A stretch of 13,807 nt of DNA from Gemmatimonadota bacterium (lineage in GTDB: Bacteria > GCA-2686955), in NCBI GenBank assembly GCA_002686955.1, contig NYZA01000025.1:1-13807 (forward strand), in the 5' to 3' direction. Under the pieces are notes generated by a model. That model saw only the letters and a list, made by a program, of their open reading frames with translations, was not told the DNA's origin and did not search any database. Of this stretch, positions 1 to 6,335 are shown piece by piece. Within the stretch, counting starts at the first letter, position 1, and the number at the start of each line of letters is the position of its first letter. A program made the position numbers and the translations under genes.

Positions 1-1
1 G

Positions 2-655
2 CCTCCCTCGACCTTGGTGTTGATCGAGACCGCCAAGCTCACTCCAACGGAGAAGAAGAAGGCCCTAGTGCTGGAGCGCGCGCTATTCGTTTCCGCCGAG
101 CGCCCGAGTGTGAGAGACGCGCTCAGGGCGATCGAGCGGGAGGTCGCCCGGCACGAGATCGAGATCGACCCCCGGGCCGCCGATGCTCTCCTCGCCGCGC
201 GGGGAGAGGACCTCACGGCGCTCGCGCTCGAGATCGAGAAGCTGGCCGACTACGTCGGGGAGCGCCGCCGAATCGAGAAGGCCGATGTGGTCGCCTTGGT
301 GCCGGCCGCCCGGGAGCCGAACGTATTCGAGCTGGTCGATACGATGGCGCGCTCGGAGCTCGACAGGGCGCTCGATCTCTACGATCGCCTGTGTGCGGGC
401 GGAGAGGACCCCCTGGCCGTGGTCGGAGCGGCCGCTTGGCGCTTTCTGGGCATGTGGAAGAAAGGTCCGCGTGGTCGGCGCGATATCGACCGACTGCACT
501 TCGTGCTGGCGGAGCTTCTGTCGGCCGATCTCGATCTGAAGAGCACCGGCGGGGGAGCCCTTGCGCGACGTTCCCGGGGGCGTGAGATGGTCGTGCGGAT
601 CTGCGCGGGCGGCGGCGCTCGACGATCGCGTAGGCCGGCGAGGGGACGCAGCTGA
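2..655 (+). CDS. holA: DNA polymerase III delta subunit, 3' part (5' end outside window)
   Basis: The delta subunit drives the clamp-loader complex that opens the beta sliding clamp at the replication fork. The frame is open from base 2, before the first possible start, so the N-terminal part lies outside the window. What remains (about 217 residues) fits the family from the end of the RecA-like domain onward: an LVLIETAKL strand, the helical lid containing EDLTALALEIEKLADYVG, the AREPNVFELVD stretch, and the C-terminal collar domain with DPLAVVGAAAWRF and a late ADLDLKSTG motif near residue 180. The last ~30 residues are arginine-rich and less typical. The stop codon shares a base with the mtaB start (TGATG), so the two are probably co-transcribed. 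Identification is by family motifs read by eye; the order of domains is consistent throughout. Confidence 0.85.
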   Translation, partial: PPSTLVLIETAKLTPTEKKKALVLERALFVSAERPSVRDALRAIEREVARHEIEIDPRAADALLAARGEDLTALALEIEKLADYVGERRRIEKADVVALVPAAREPNVFELVDTMARSELDRALDLYDRLCAGGEDPLAVVGAAAWRFLGMWKKGPRGRRDIDRLHFVLAELLSADLDLKSTGGGALARRSRGREMVVRICAGGGARRSRRPARGRS

Positions 656-2079
656 TGCGAACCGTCGCCTTCGCGACGCTGGGCTGCAAGCTCAACACCT
701 ACGAGAGCCACGCGCTCGGTGAGGCTTTCGAGGCGCGTGCCTACGAGATCGTGCCCCTCGGGTCGCCGGCCGACGTGGTCGTGATCAACAGCTGTACCGT
801 GACGGCCCGTTCGGACTACAAGTCGCGCCAGTTGGTCCGCCGCGTGCTGCGAACGACACCGCACGCGAGGGTGGTCGTCACCGGCTGTTATGCCGAGCGA
901 GAGGCCCAGGCGATCGTCGAAATCCCCGGCGTCTATCTCGTGGTGGGGAATCGCGCGAAGCTGGCGATTCCGGAGCTCTTGGAGGGCGATGCGGAGGGTG
1001 GGACGGTCCTCGATGTCGAAAGCGAGGGATCGACGTTCGCCCGGACGCCGCTGACAGGCTTCGGCGATCAGAGCCGCGCCTTCTTGAAGATCCAGGACGG
1101 CTGCGACTATCGGTGCACCTTTTGCATCGTGAAGTCGGTGCGCGGCGCGAGTCGATCGCTCGACGAGGAGAGCGTGACGACGCATGCCCGCGCCCTCGTC
1201 GATTCGGGCTACGCCGAGATCTCGCTCACCGGTGTCGATCCGGGCGCCTGGGGACGAGACATCGAGGGGCGGCCGACCATGGCGCGTCTGGTCGAGTCCC
1301 TGGCGAAGATCGACGGCCTCGAGAGGATCCGGCTGAGCTCGGTGGGGCCGCAGGACTACGACGACCACTTGATCGAGCTCGTCGGTGGGCACCCGAAGCT
1401 CGCGCGGCACGTCCACATTCCGGTTCAGAGTGGAGATGATCGCATCTTGAGCCGGATGAAGCGCGGATCGAGGCGGGCGCGGATCGACCGCCTGGTAGAC
1501 CGTCTCTATGCGGTCGATTCGTCGATTCGCGTGGGCGGCGACTTTCTGGTCGGTTTTCCGGGGGAAGATGAAGAGGCCTTCGATGCGACCCGCCGTATGC
1601 TGAGCGAGGGGCCGTGGAGCTATGGCCACGTCTTCCCATTCTCCGCGCGGCCCGGAACCGAAGCCGCGGCCATGACGGATCAGGTGGCGGATCGAACGAG
1701 GACGGAGCGGGCGGCCTTGCTGCGTTTTTTGCTGGCGCGGAAAGACCGTACCTACGCGGCGACGTTCGTGGGGCGGCGAATCGGAGTGCTGATCGAGGGC
1801 CGCGGCGAGCCCGAGACCAGGTATGCTCCCGGACTCTCCTCGCACTATCTTCGGGTCGCTATCCGCGGCGGCGGAGCGCGGGCGGGGAAGATCGCGATGG
1901 TCGACGTGACCGGGGCCGATGGCAACCGCCTCATCGGCCGACTGGCCGAACCGATGGAAACGAGCGATGGAACATTTCCTGGAAATCGTGACGAAGCCGG
2001 ACAACATCCCGATCGTGGGCATGCTCTTCGTTCTGGGATTCGCGACCTGGTGGGGGCTCTCCCAGGCCTTCGCCAATGA
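655..2079 (+). CDS. mtaB: tRNA t6A37 methylthiotransferase, MtaB type (radical SAM)
   Basis: MtaB-family enzymes use two iron-sulfur clusters and SAM to add a methylthio group to N6-threonylcarbamoyladenosine-37 of tRNAs in the cytoplasm. The N-terminal UPF0004 domain starts TLGCKLN and supplies Cys11, Cys47 (NSCTVT) and Cys78 (TGCYAE). The radical SAM CX3CX2C motif is Cys150, Cys154, Cys157, inside QDGCDYRCTFC. Later motifs include HVHIPVQSGDDRILSRMKR and GGDFLVGFPGE, and a TRAM-like RNA-binding domain from about residue 365 to 435. MtaB is favoured over MiaB or RimO by the GCKLN start, by CTVT, and by the 'LTGV...GRD' segment. Oddities: that segment reads DPGAW, and Lys stands where Pro usually follows CIV. 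The last ~37 residues are read from DNA that also encodes the next gene and look like frame-shadow sequence, so a functional end near residue 437 would make sense. Confidence 0.88.
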   Translation: MRTVAFATLGCKLNTYESHALGEAFEARAYEIVPLGSPADVVVINSCTVTARSDYKSRQLVRRVLRTTPHARVVVTGCYAEREAQAIVEIPGVYLVVGNRAKLAIPELLEGDAEGGTVLDVESEGSTFARTPLTGFGDQSRAFLKIQDGCDYRCTFCIVKSVRGASRSLDEESVTTHARALVDSGYAEISLTGVDPGAWGRDIEGRPTMARLVESLAKIDGLERIRLSSVGPQDYDDHLIELVGGHPKLARHVHIPVQSGDDRILSRMKRGSRRARIDRLVDRLYAVDSSIRVGGDFLVGFPGEDEEAFDATRRMLSEGPWSYGHVFPFSARPGTEAAAMTDQVADRTRTERAALLRFLLARKDRTYAATFVGRRIGVLIEGRGEPETRYAPGLSSHYLRVAIRGGGARAGKIAMVDVTGADGNRLIGRLAEPMETSDGTFPGNRDEAGQHPDRGHALRSGIRDLVGALPGLRQ

Positions 2080-2134
2080 TCGTCACCTCGAGAGGGGCGA
2101 AGAGCAGAAGATCATCGACGACATGATCCGGTGA
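1967..2134 (+). CDS. small single-pass membrane protein (55 aa), unknown function
   Basis: The product starts MEHFLEIVTKPDNIPIVG, has one hydrophobic helix at about residues 16-33 (GMLFVLGFATWWGLSQAF), and ends in a charged cytoplasmic-looking tail (NDRHLERGEEQKIIDDMIR). The ATG at 1967 is preferred over an upstream in-frame ATG because the protein then begins like a compact membrane peptide. It overlaps the end of mtaB by 113 bases in another frame, and its stop overlaps the GTG start of the following Mrr-like gene (GTGA), which suggests coupled translation. From memory, short proteins with a KPDNIPI...G then helix then ND...EEG pattern recur beside electron-transport genes in deltaproteobacteria-like genomes. 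I cannot verify that here, so no function is assigned. Confidence 0.72.
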   Translation: MEHFLEIVTKPDNIPIVGMLFVLGFATWWGLSQAFANDRHLERGEEQKIIDDMIR

Positions 2135-2655
2135 CCCTGCTCGTTCTCGTCGCGATCGCCTCGTTGATCGGGCTCGCGGTCATCGCCCTCGCGCGGCGAG
2201 GGGCCGTTTCCGTCTCGACCGAGCGCGATCGAGTCATGGCCGGACGGCAAGACGAGATCAGTACCCGGCTGGGCCGGCTCGACGCCGAGCGCCTCGAGGG
2301 GATCGTGCGGCGCGTGCTGGACAAGATCGGTCTCGATCCCCTCTCATCGGAGCAGGTGTCGGACGACGCCTTCGACATCTTGGCGCGAGACGAGCGTCCT
2401 CTGGTTGGGGGCGTCTACCTCTTCCATTGCATAGCGTCGGGGGAAGAAACGGTGGATGGTCCGCAAGTGGTCGGGCTCGGCGACACATTGCGTGCGGTCC
2501 AGGCGAACAAAGCCGTGCTCGTGAGCACCGGCTTCTTCACCGACGAGGCGGTTCGCGTCGCGGCCGATTACCCGATCGAGCTGATAGGGCGGGAACGGCT
2601 ACGAGAGCTGCTTTTCGAGCAGCAGTTGCTGATTCTGGTCGAGCTCGACGGATGA
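2131..2655 (+). CDS. membrane-anchored Mrr-like (restriction endonuclease-fold) protein
   Basis: A 174-residue protein with an N-terminal membrane helix (residues ~2-21) followed by a soluble domain that resembles the Mrr_cat / PD-(D/E)XK fold. The visible homology is the second half: GLGDTLRAVQANKAVLVSTGFFTDEAVRVAADYPIELIGRERLREL matches the Mrr pattern in which a helix precedes 'A..VLVT.GFT..A..A....I.LIDG..L'. The catalytic signature is not convincing. Where Mrr enzymes show D...QCK, this reads GGVYLFHCIAS with no matching lysine, so it may be an inactive or binding version of the fold. The GTG start overlaps the stop of the 55-residue membrane protein, so the two probably act as a pair. 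It is convergent with the zinc-ribbon gene, 16 bases away. DNA cleavage should not be assumed. Confidence 0.65.
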   Translation: MTLLVLVAIASLIGLAVIALARRGAVSVSTERDRVMAGRQDEISTRLGRLDAERLEGIVRRVLDKIGLDPLSSEQVSDDAFDILARDERPLVGGVYLFHCIASGEETVDGPQVVGLGDTLRAVQANKAVLVSTGFFTDEAVRVAADYPIELIGRERLRELLFEQQLLILVELDG

Positions 2656-2671
2656 GATCTTCACACCCCGT

Positions 2672-2851
2672 TCAAGGACCTCCGCAGCCACGCCCCAGGC
2701 CGGCGAAAAGGAAGAGCGCGAAGCCCGCCAGGGCCGCGACCGTCAAGATCCGGAATCGGGCCGGATGACGCGGGAACTCGTAGCCGCAGATGGGACAGGT
2801 CGAAGTGTCTCGTTCGATGGTGACGGCGCAGCCGGGGCATTCGGTGGACAC
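2672..2851 (-). CDS. zinc-ribbon single-pass membrane protein (59 aa)
   Basis: A short protein with two CXXC knuckles, ECPGC near residue 5 and TCPICGYEF near residue 18, which together form a zinc-ribbon-like finger. A basic linker (PRHPARFR) follows, then one hydrophobic helix (ILTVAALAGFALFLFAGL). It should sit in the inner membrane with the finger in the cytoplasm. The GTG at 2851 is chosen because a perfect AGGAGG lies 9 bases before it. The alternative ATG at 2875 would place that AGGAGG inside the gene. The Shine-Dalgarno overlaps the stop codon of the sulfatase remnant, so this gene was once, or still is, downstream of a sulfatase gene. Function unknown. Confidence 0.62.
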   Translation of the reverse strand: MSTECPGCAVTIERDTSTCPICGYEFPRHPARFRILTVAALAGFALFLFAGLGRGCGGP

Positions 2852-2860
2852 GCGCGACAG

Positions 2861-2866
2861 CCTCCT
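2861..2866 (-). promoter_or_regulatory. ribosome binding site AGGAGG for the zinc-ribbon protein
   Basis: On the minus strand AGGAGG is followed by 9 bases and then GTG at 2851. This perfect anti-16S match fixes the start of the zinc-ribbon gene at the GTG and not the earlier ATG at 2875. It overlaps the TAG stop of the upstream sulfatase tail. Confidence 0.6.
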
Positions 2867-3119
2867 AATCCACATATCCGAGCGCGCGCAGGCGCTCGAT
2901 ATCTTCTTCCGGCATGGGGGCGTGTGACCCGGAGCCGGGGTCGCTGATGCGGCGAGAGAGAATCGCGAGCATCCGCTCACGCACTCCGTCCTTAGAGGCT
3001 ACGAGGTTCGTCAGCTCGCCGGGATCGTCCCGCAGGCTGTAGAGCTCGTGCCGGAGACCCCCCTCGTGGTGGATGTACTTCCATGGGAAATCGACGATCG
3101 ACAGGTTCGAGCCCACCGC
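2865..3119 (-). pseudogene. sulfatase C-terminal remnant
   Basis: About 84 residues match the end of alkaline-phosphatase-superfamily sulfatases: PWKYIHHEGG, then HELYSLRDDPGELTNLV, a helix with RERMLAILSRR, and the closing EEDIERLRALGYVD. The 'ELY.L..DPGE..NL' and terminal 'LRALGYV' patterns are characteristic. The catalytic N-terminal two thirds, including the formylglycine CXPXR motif, is absent. The frame is closed by a TGA at 3122-3120, just upstream of the homology, and the DNA beyond it belongs to a different gene family. This is therefore a truncated tail and not a functional enzyme. The junction with the nucleotidyltransferase remnant falls at about 3115-3120 and marks an old deletion or rearrangement. 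Confidence 0.6.
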
Positions 3120-3533
3120 TCAGCAGTTCCTTGAGCGCATACTAGGTCTTTTGAGGAAGATGCCTCTTCTCGAAATAGTGGAGCACGATCGCCTCGGCCT
3201 CTTCATATCGTTCGATGTTGAGGCAGCGCGGTAGAAAGCGCACGTCGGCCTCATCCCGGAAACCTTCGCCGATTCGGAATGCAGCGCATTTCATCGCCAG
3301 CAGGTACTGCGGCGTGGCTGTGAACACCCGCAAATGCTCGAGGTCCGAGATAGGGATCGAAGTCGCCCCGAGGGCTCAGGAAGCCCTTGACGCCATCATT
3401 GAGCCATGTCTCGGGCAGCCCCTCCCGCCGGGCTACTCCGGCCGCGGCCCGCCGCAACTCGGAGGTGGGCCGAAGCCAGGCGTCTACATCGCGCGTCGAT
3501 GGCCTTTGCGTCCCCATGCCGACCCCGCCGAGA
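3117..3533 (-). pseudogene. nucleotidyltransferase-like (DUF6036/AbiEii-type) pseudogene with frameshift and TAG
   Basis: Reading on the minus strand from about 3533, one frame gives GGVGMGTQRPSTRDVDAW, then a segment ending GLPETWLNDGVKGFL. This resembles the N-terminal half of small nucleotidyltransferase-fold proteins with a 'TRDVDA' motif and 'LP..WLND.VKGFL'. Around 3350-3365 the homology shifts frame and continues as DLEHLRVFTATPQYLLAMK, a DEADVRFL segment, LNIERYEEAEAIV and HLPQKT. It then meets TAG (3144-3142) and goes on in the same frame as YALKELLSG until the sulfatase junction. The gene thus carries at least one frameshift and one nonsense codon, and the usual VVGGAA N-terminus is also damaged. 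Relatives are often parts of toxin-antitoxin or abortive-infection modules. No partner gene is seen. The family label is from memory of conserved motifs; the interruptions are seen directly. Confidence 0.58.
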
Positions 3534-3594
3534 GAGGAAAGGGCCGGAGAGGAGAAACGCGACCACTCTTTAACGCCCGCAATCCGCTCTTTCC

Positions 3595-3622
3595 TTGCCA
3601 CGAGCGACCCCCGTGATAGTCT
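3595..3622 (+). promoter_or_regulatory. candidate sigma70-like promoter for the ccm operon
   Basis: TTGCCA (3595-3600, five of six matches to TTGACA) is followed after 16 bases by TAGTCT (3617-3622), preceded by TGA. It lies 38 bases before the ccmE ATG, in the gap between the divergent pseudogene zone and ccmE, where a promoter is expected. The -10 match is weak, so this is a suggestion only. Confidence 0.3.
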
Positions 3623-3659
3623 GATCGGCTGCATCGAACGACGCTTGGAGAGGCCTGCC

Positions 3660-4100
3660 ATGCCCGCACGCAGACGATTCGCCGCCGGTAGTCTGATCAT
3701 CACGTTCTTCCTTGGGCTGCTCGCCTACAACCTCTACCGAACAGTCGATGAGGGGGTGGGCACCTTTACCTACTACACCACCGTGTCGGAATGCTGGACG
3801 GGGCTCGAGAGCGGACAGATCGCGGCCGGAAACGGGGTGCGGATCAATGGAAGTGTCATGGCCGGGTCGATTCGTCGGGAGGACGCCGAAACCCGGGTTC
3901 ATTTCACCATCACCGACGGAGAGCGCTCCTTTCCGGTGACCTACGGGTCGATCGACCTTCCCGATCTCTTTCGGGACGGTGCCGACGTGGTCGTCGAGGG
4001 GAGGTTCACGGGCGAGCGGCATTTCGATGCCACGAGCGTGATGGCGAAGTGCCCCACCAAGTACGAAACAGCGGAATCGGCATCCGCCGGCGAGGCCTGA
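3660..4100 (+). CDS. ccmE: haem chaperone CcmE, CXXXY variant
   Basis: CcmE is a membrane-anchored periplasmic chaperone that binds haem covalently and hands it to CcmF for cytochrome c assembly. The 146-residue product has an N-terminal anchor (residues ~6-24), then the OB-fold core: YTTVSECW, an NGVRINGSVMAGS strand corresponding to the usual 'VRVGG.V..GS', VHFTITDG, FPVTYGSIDLPDLF and VVVEGRF. In classical CcmE the haem ligand is a His in HXXXY after 'VLAK'. Here the site reads VMAKCPTKY, so Cys131 replaces His and Tyr135 is kept. This CXXXY form is established for archaeal and some bacterial systems. The ATG at 3660 is chosen because GGAGAGG lies just upstream and the anchor starts immediately after. 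It is followed by ccmF after 27 bases. The call is strong because of the core motifs and the ccm context. Confidence 0.93.
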   Translation: MPARRRFAAGSLIITFFLGLLAYNLYRTVDEGVGTFTYYTTVSECWTGLESGQIAAGNGVRINGSVMAGSIRREDAETRVHFTITDGERSFPVTYGSIDLPDLFRDGADVVVEGRFTGERHFDATSVMAKCPTKYETAESASAGEA

Positions 4101-4127
4101 TCCAGGCCCGACGAAAGAGATCTCCCA

Positions 4128-6335
4128 ATGGCTGAGCTCGGGCAATATGCCCTCCTCTCCGCTCTGGTGCTCTCCGTTTTCGCGCTGATCGCGGCGCTGA
4201 TCGCCGGCTTCGATGCACGGGACCGACCGCGGTCGCGCGGTAAGGGTTCGTCGGTCGGGATCGCGGTCCTCGCGGGGGCTGTTGTCGCGGCGATTCCGGG
4301 CTTGACCGAGTTCGACTGGACCGGCCGAGCCGCCTTCGCCTGCCTGGGACTCGTGCTCTGCGGCATGGTGTGGACGCGTCTGGCGCCCTGGCGAGGGGAT
4401 CCGCGCCTCCTCGCCGTCGCGGAGCGGGCGAGCCACGGGGTCTTCGCGGCTCTGAGCCTGGCGATCGCGGGGTTGGCCTGGGCCTTCTACAGCAACGACT
4501 TCAGCCTGGAGTACGTGGCCCATCACTCCAGCAGCGCGCAGCCGAGACTCTATGCGGTCACCGCCGTCTGGGGCGGCATGGCCGGCTCGCTTCTGCTCTG
4601 GAGCTGGATCCTCGCCGCCTACGCATCGATCATCCTGCTCCGCAACCGCAGCAAGAATCGCGATCTGATGCCATGGGCGACGGCCACTTTCGCCTTCGTG
4701 AACCTCTTCTTCCTCGGCGTGATCACCTATCTCTCGAACCCTTTCGATGCCTTCGCGCCGAGTGCGGTGCCTTTCGACGGAATGGGGCTGAATCCGCTGC
4801 TCCAGAACCCGGGCATGGTCATCCACCCGCCGCTGCTCTACATCGGCTTCGTTGGAACGACGGTGCCGATGGCTTTCGCGGTCGGTGCGCTGGCGACGGG
4901 GCGTCTGGACGAGCGCTGGATACGGATTTCGCGCCGTTGGACCCTGACGACCTGGGCCTTTCTGGGCGCCGGCATTCTGCTCGGTGCGTGGTGGGCGTAC
5001 GAGGAGCTCGGCTGGGGCGGCTACTGGGCTTGGGATCCGGTCGAAAATGCGTCGTTGATGCCCTGGCTGACCGGAACGGCCTATCTGCACTCGGTGATGA
5101 TTCAAGAGAAGCGCGGCATGCTGAAGATCTGGAACATGATCCTGGTGTTCCTGACCTTCTGGCTCTCCGTTTTCGGCACTTTTCTTACGCGCTCAGGCTT
5201 CGTTCAGTCTGTACACACTTTCGCCCAGTCACCGATCGGCTGGTGGTTCCTCGGCTTTCTGATTCTCTGCCTCATCCTCTTTGTTTGGATCATGATTCGG
5301 CGGGCGCCGATGCTCGGAAGTGTGAATCGTCTCGAATCGGTTCTCTCGAAAGAGGCGAGCTTCGTTTTCAACAACTGGCTTTTCGTGGCGGCCTGCTTCG
5401 TGGTGTTTCTGGGGACGGTGGGTGAGCCGATCAGCCGTGCGTTTACGGGTGTTTCCACCACATTTCGCGCTCCCTACTATAACGAGCTCGAGATCCCTAT
5501 CTTTTTGATGGTGCTCGCGCTCGCCGGGATCGCGCCCCTGATCTCGTGGCGGCGGGCGTCGGCGGCGAATTTGAGGCGGAGTTTCACGGTGCCGGCGGTG
5601 GTCGGAGTCGGTGGAATGGTGTTGTTCGTTGCGTGGGGGATCGGTGGGGGATGGGTGGATGCGTCCGAGAAGCCACATATTTATGCGATGTTGACGCTTG
5701 GCGCCGGCGCCTTCGTGCTGGCCACCGTGGTGCAGGAGTTCGTTCGCGGGGCGCGGACGCGCAAGAGGGCGCACGGCGAGACGATCGGGCGGGCCTTTGT
5801 TTCCTTGGTGGCGCGAAATCGGCGGCGCTATGGGGGTTATGTAGTGCACGTGGGGGTCACCGCGATGTTCGCCGGGATCGCCGGCTCGGCCTTCGATGAA
5901 GAGGCGGAAGCGCTCCTGAAATCGGGTGAGAGTCTTGCCGCCGGGGGGTACGAGATCCGCTTCGTCTCCAACCATGCCGTCGACCGGCCAGACTACAGTG
6001 CTCGGCGGGTCGAAGCGGAGCTCTACAAGGATGGCGAGGGGTTGGCGGTCATGATGCCGGAGCGGCGCTTCTATGAGCGACAGAACCAGCCGACGACCGA
6101 GGTGTCGATTCACTCGCGTCTCTTCGAAGATGTGTATCTGATTCCCGGCGGCTTCACCGACAATTCGGACGAGGCGATTCTCAAAGTGCATATCAATCCG
6201 CTCGTGGGCTGGGTTTGGGCCGGAGGGCTCATCATGCTGATCGGTTCGGCGGTGAGCCTGTGGCCGGAGAGGGGTCGGCGCGGGGAGCCGCATGCGGCCG
6301 TGGCGAAGAGCGAGGGGCTGGTTCATGCGGGCTAG
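4128..6335 (+). CDS. ccmF: cytochrome c haem lyase subunit CcmF
   Basis: A 735-residue polytopic inner-membrane protein that attaches haem from CcmE to apocytochrome c. The WWD haem-handling motif is GWGGYWAWDP at residues 295-304, followed by VENASLMPWL. The four histidines expected for b-haem and WWD-haem ligation are present: His233 (IHPPLLYIGF), His321 (AYLHS), His363 (SVHTF) and His574 (VVHVG). Early conserved segments are YSNDFSLEYVAHHSSS and WGG.AGSLLLW, and the last helix is GWVWAGGLIMLIGS. Compared with E. coli CcmF (647 aa) it carries about 60 extra residues between the first helix and the ERASHG region, with one or two added hydrophobic stretches, plus about 23 more between the second periplasmic and last ligand histidines. 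It ends in TAG, overlapping the following gene by 11 bases. Confidence 0.95.
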   Translation: MAELGQYALLSALVLSVFALIAALIAGFDARDRPRSRGKGSSVGIAVLAGAVVAAIPGLTEFDWTGRAAFACLGLVLCGMVWTRLAPWRGDPRLLAVAERASHGVFAALSLAIAGLAWAFYSNDFSLEYVAHHSSSAQPRLYAVTAVWGGMAGSLLLWSWILAAYASIILLRNRSKNRDLMPWATATFAFVNLFFLGVITYLSNPFDAFAPSAVPFDGMGLNPLLQNPGMVIHPPLLYIGFVGTTVPMAFAVGALATGRLDERWIRISRRWTLTTWAFLGAGILLGAWWAYEELGWGGYWAWDPVENASLMPWLTGTAYLHSVMIQEKRGMLKIWNMILVFLTFWLSVFGTFLTRSGFVQSVHTFAQSPIGWWFLGFLILCLILFVWIMIRRAPMLGSVNRLESVLSKEASFVFNNWLFVAACFVVFLGTVGEPISRAFTGVSTTFRAPYYNELEIPIFLMVLALAGIAPLISWRRASAANLRRSFTVPAVVGVGGMVLFVAWGIGGGWVDASEKPHIYAMLTLGAGAFVLATVVQEFVRGARTRKRAHGETIGRAFVSLVARNRRRYGGYVVHVGVTAMFAGIAGSAFDEEAEALLKSGESLAAGGYEIRFVSNHAVDRPDYSARRVEAELYKDGEGLAVMMPERRFYERQNQPTTEVSIHSRLFEDVYLIPGGFTDNSDEAILKVHINPLVGWVWAGGLIMLIGSAVSLWPERGRRGEPHAAVAKSEGLVHAG

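Noticed and set aside
379-2076. Long minus-strand open frame (565 codons) opposite holA and mtaB
   Set aside because: It is antisense to two well-recognised genes, shows low-complexity Arg/Pro/His-rich translation and matches nothing. It is a shadow of GC-rich codon usage.
2608-2630. Inverted repeat GCTGCT...AGCAGC at the end of the Mrr-like gene
   Set aside because: It lies inside the coding frame and is explained by Leu/Gln codons; no T-run follows.
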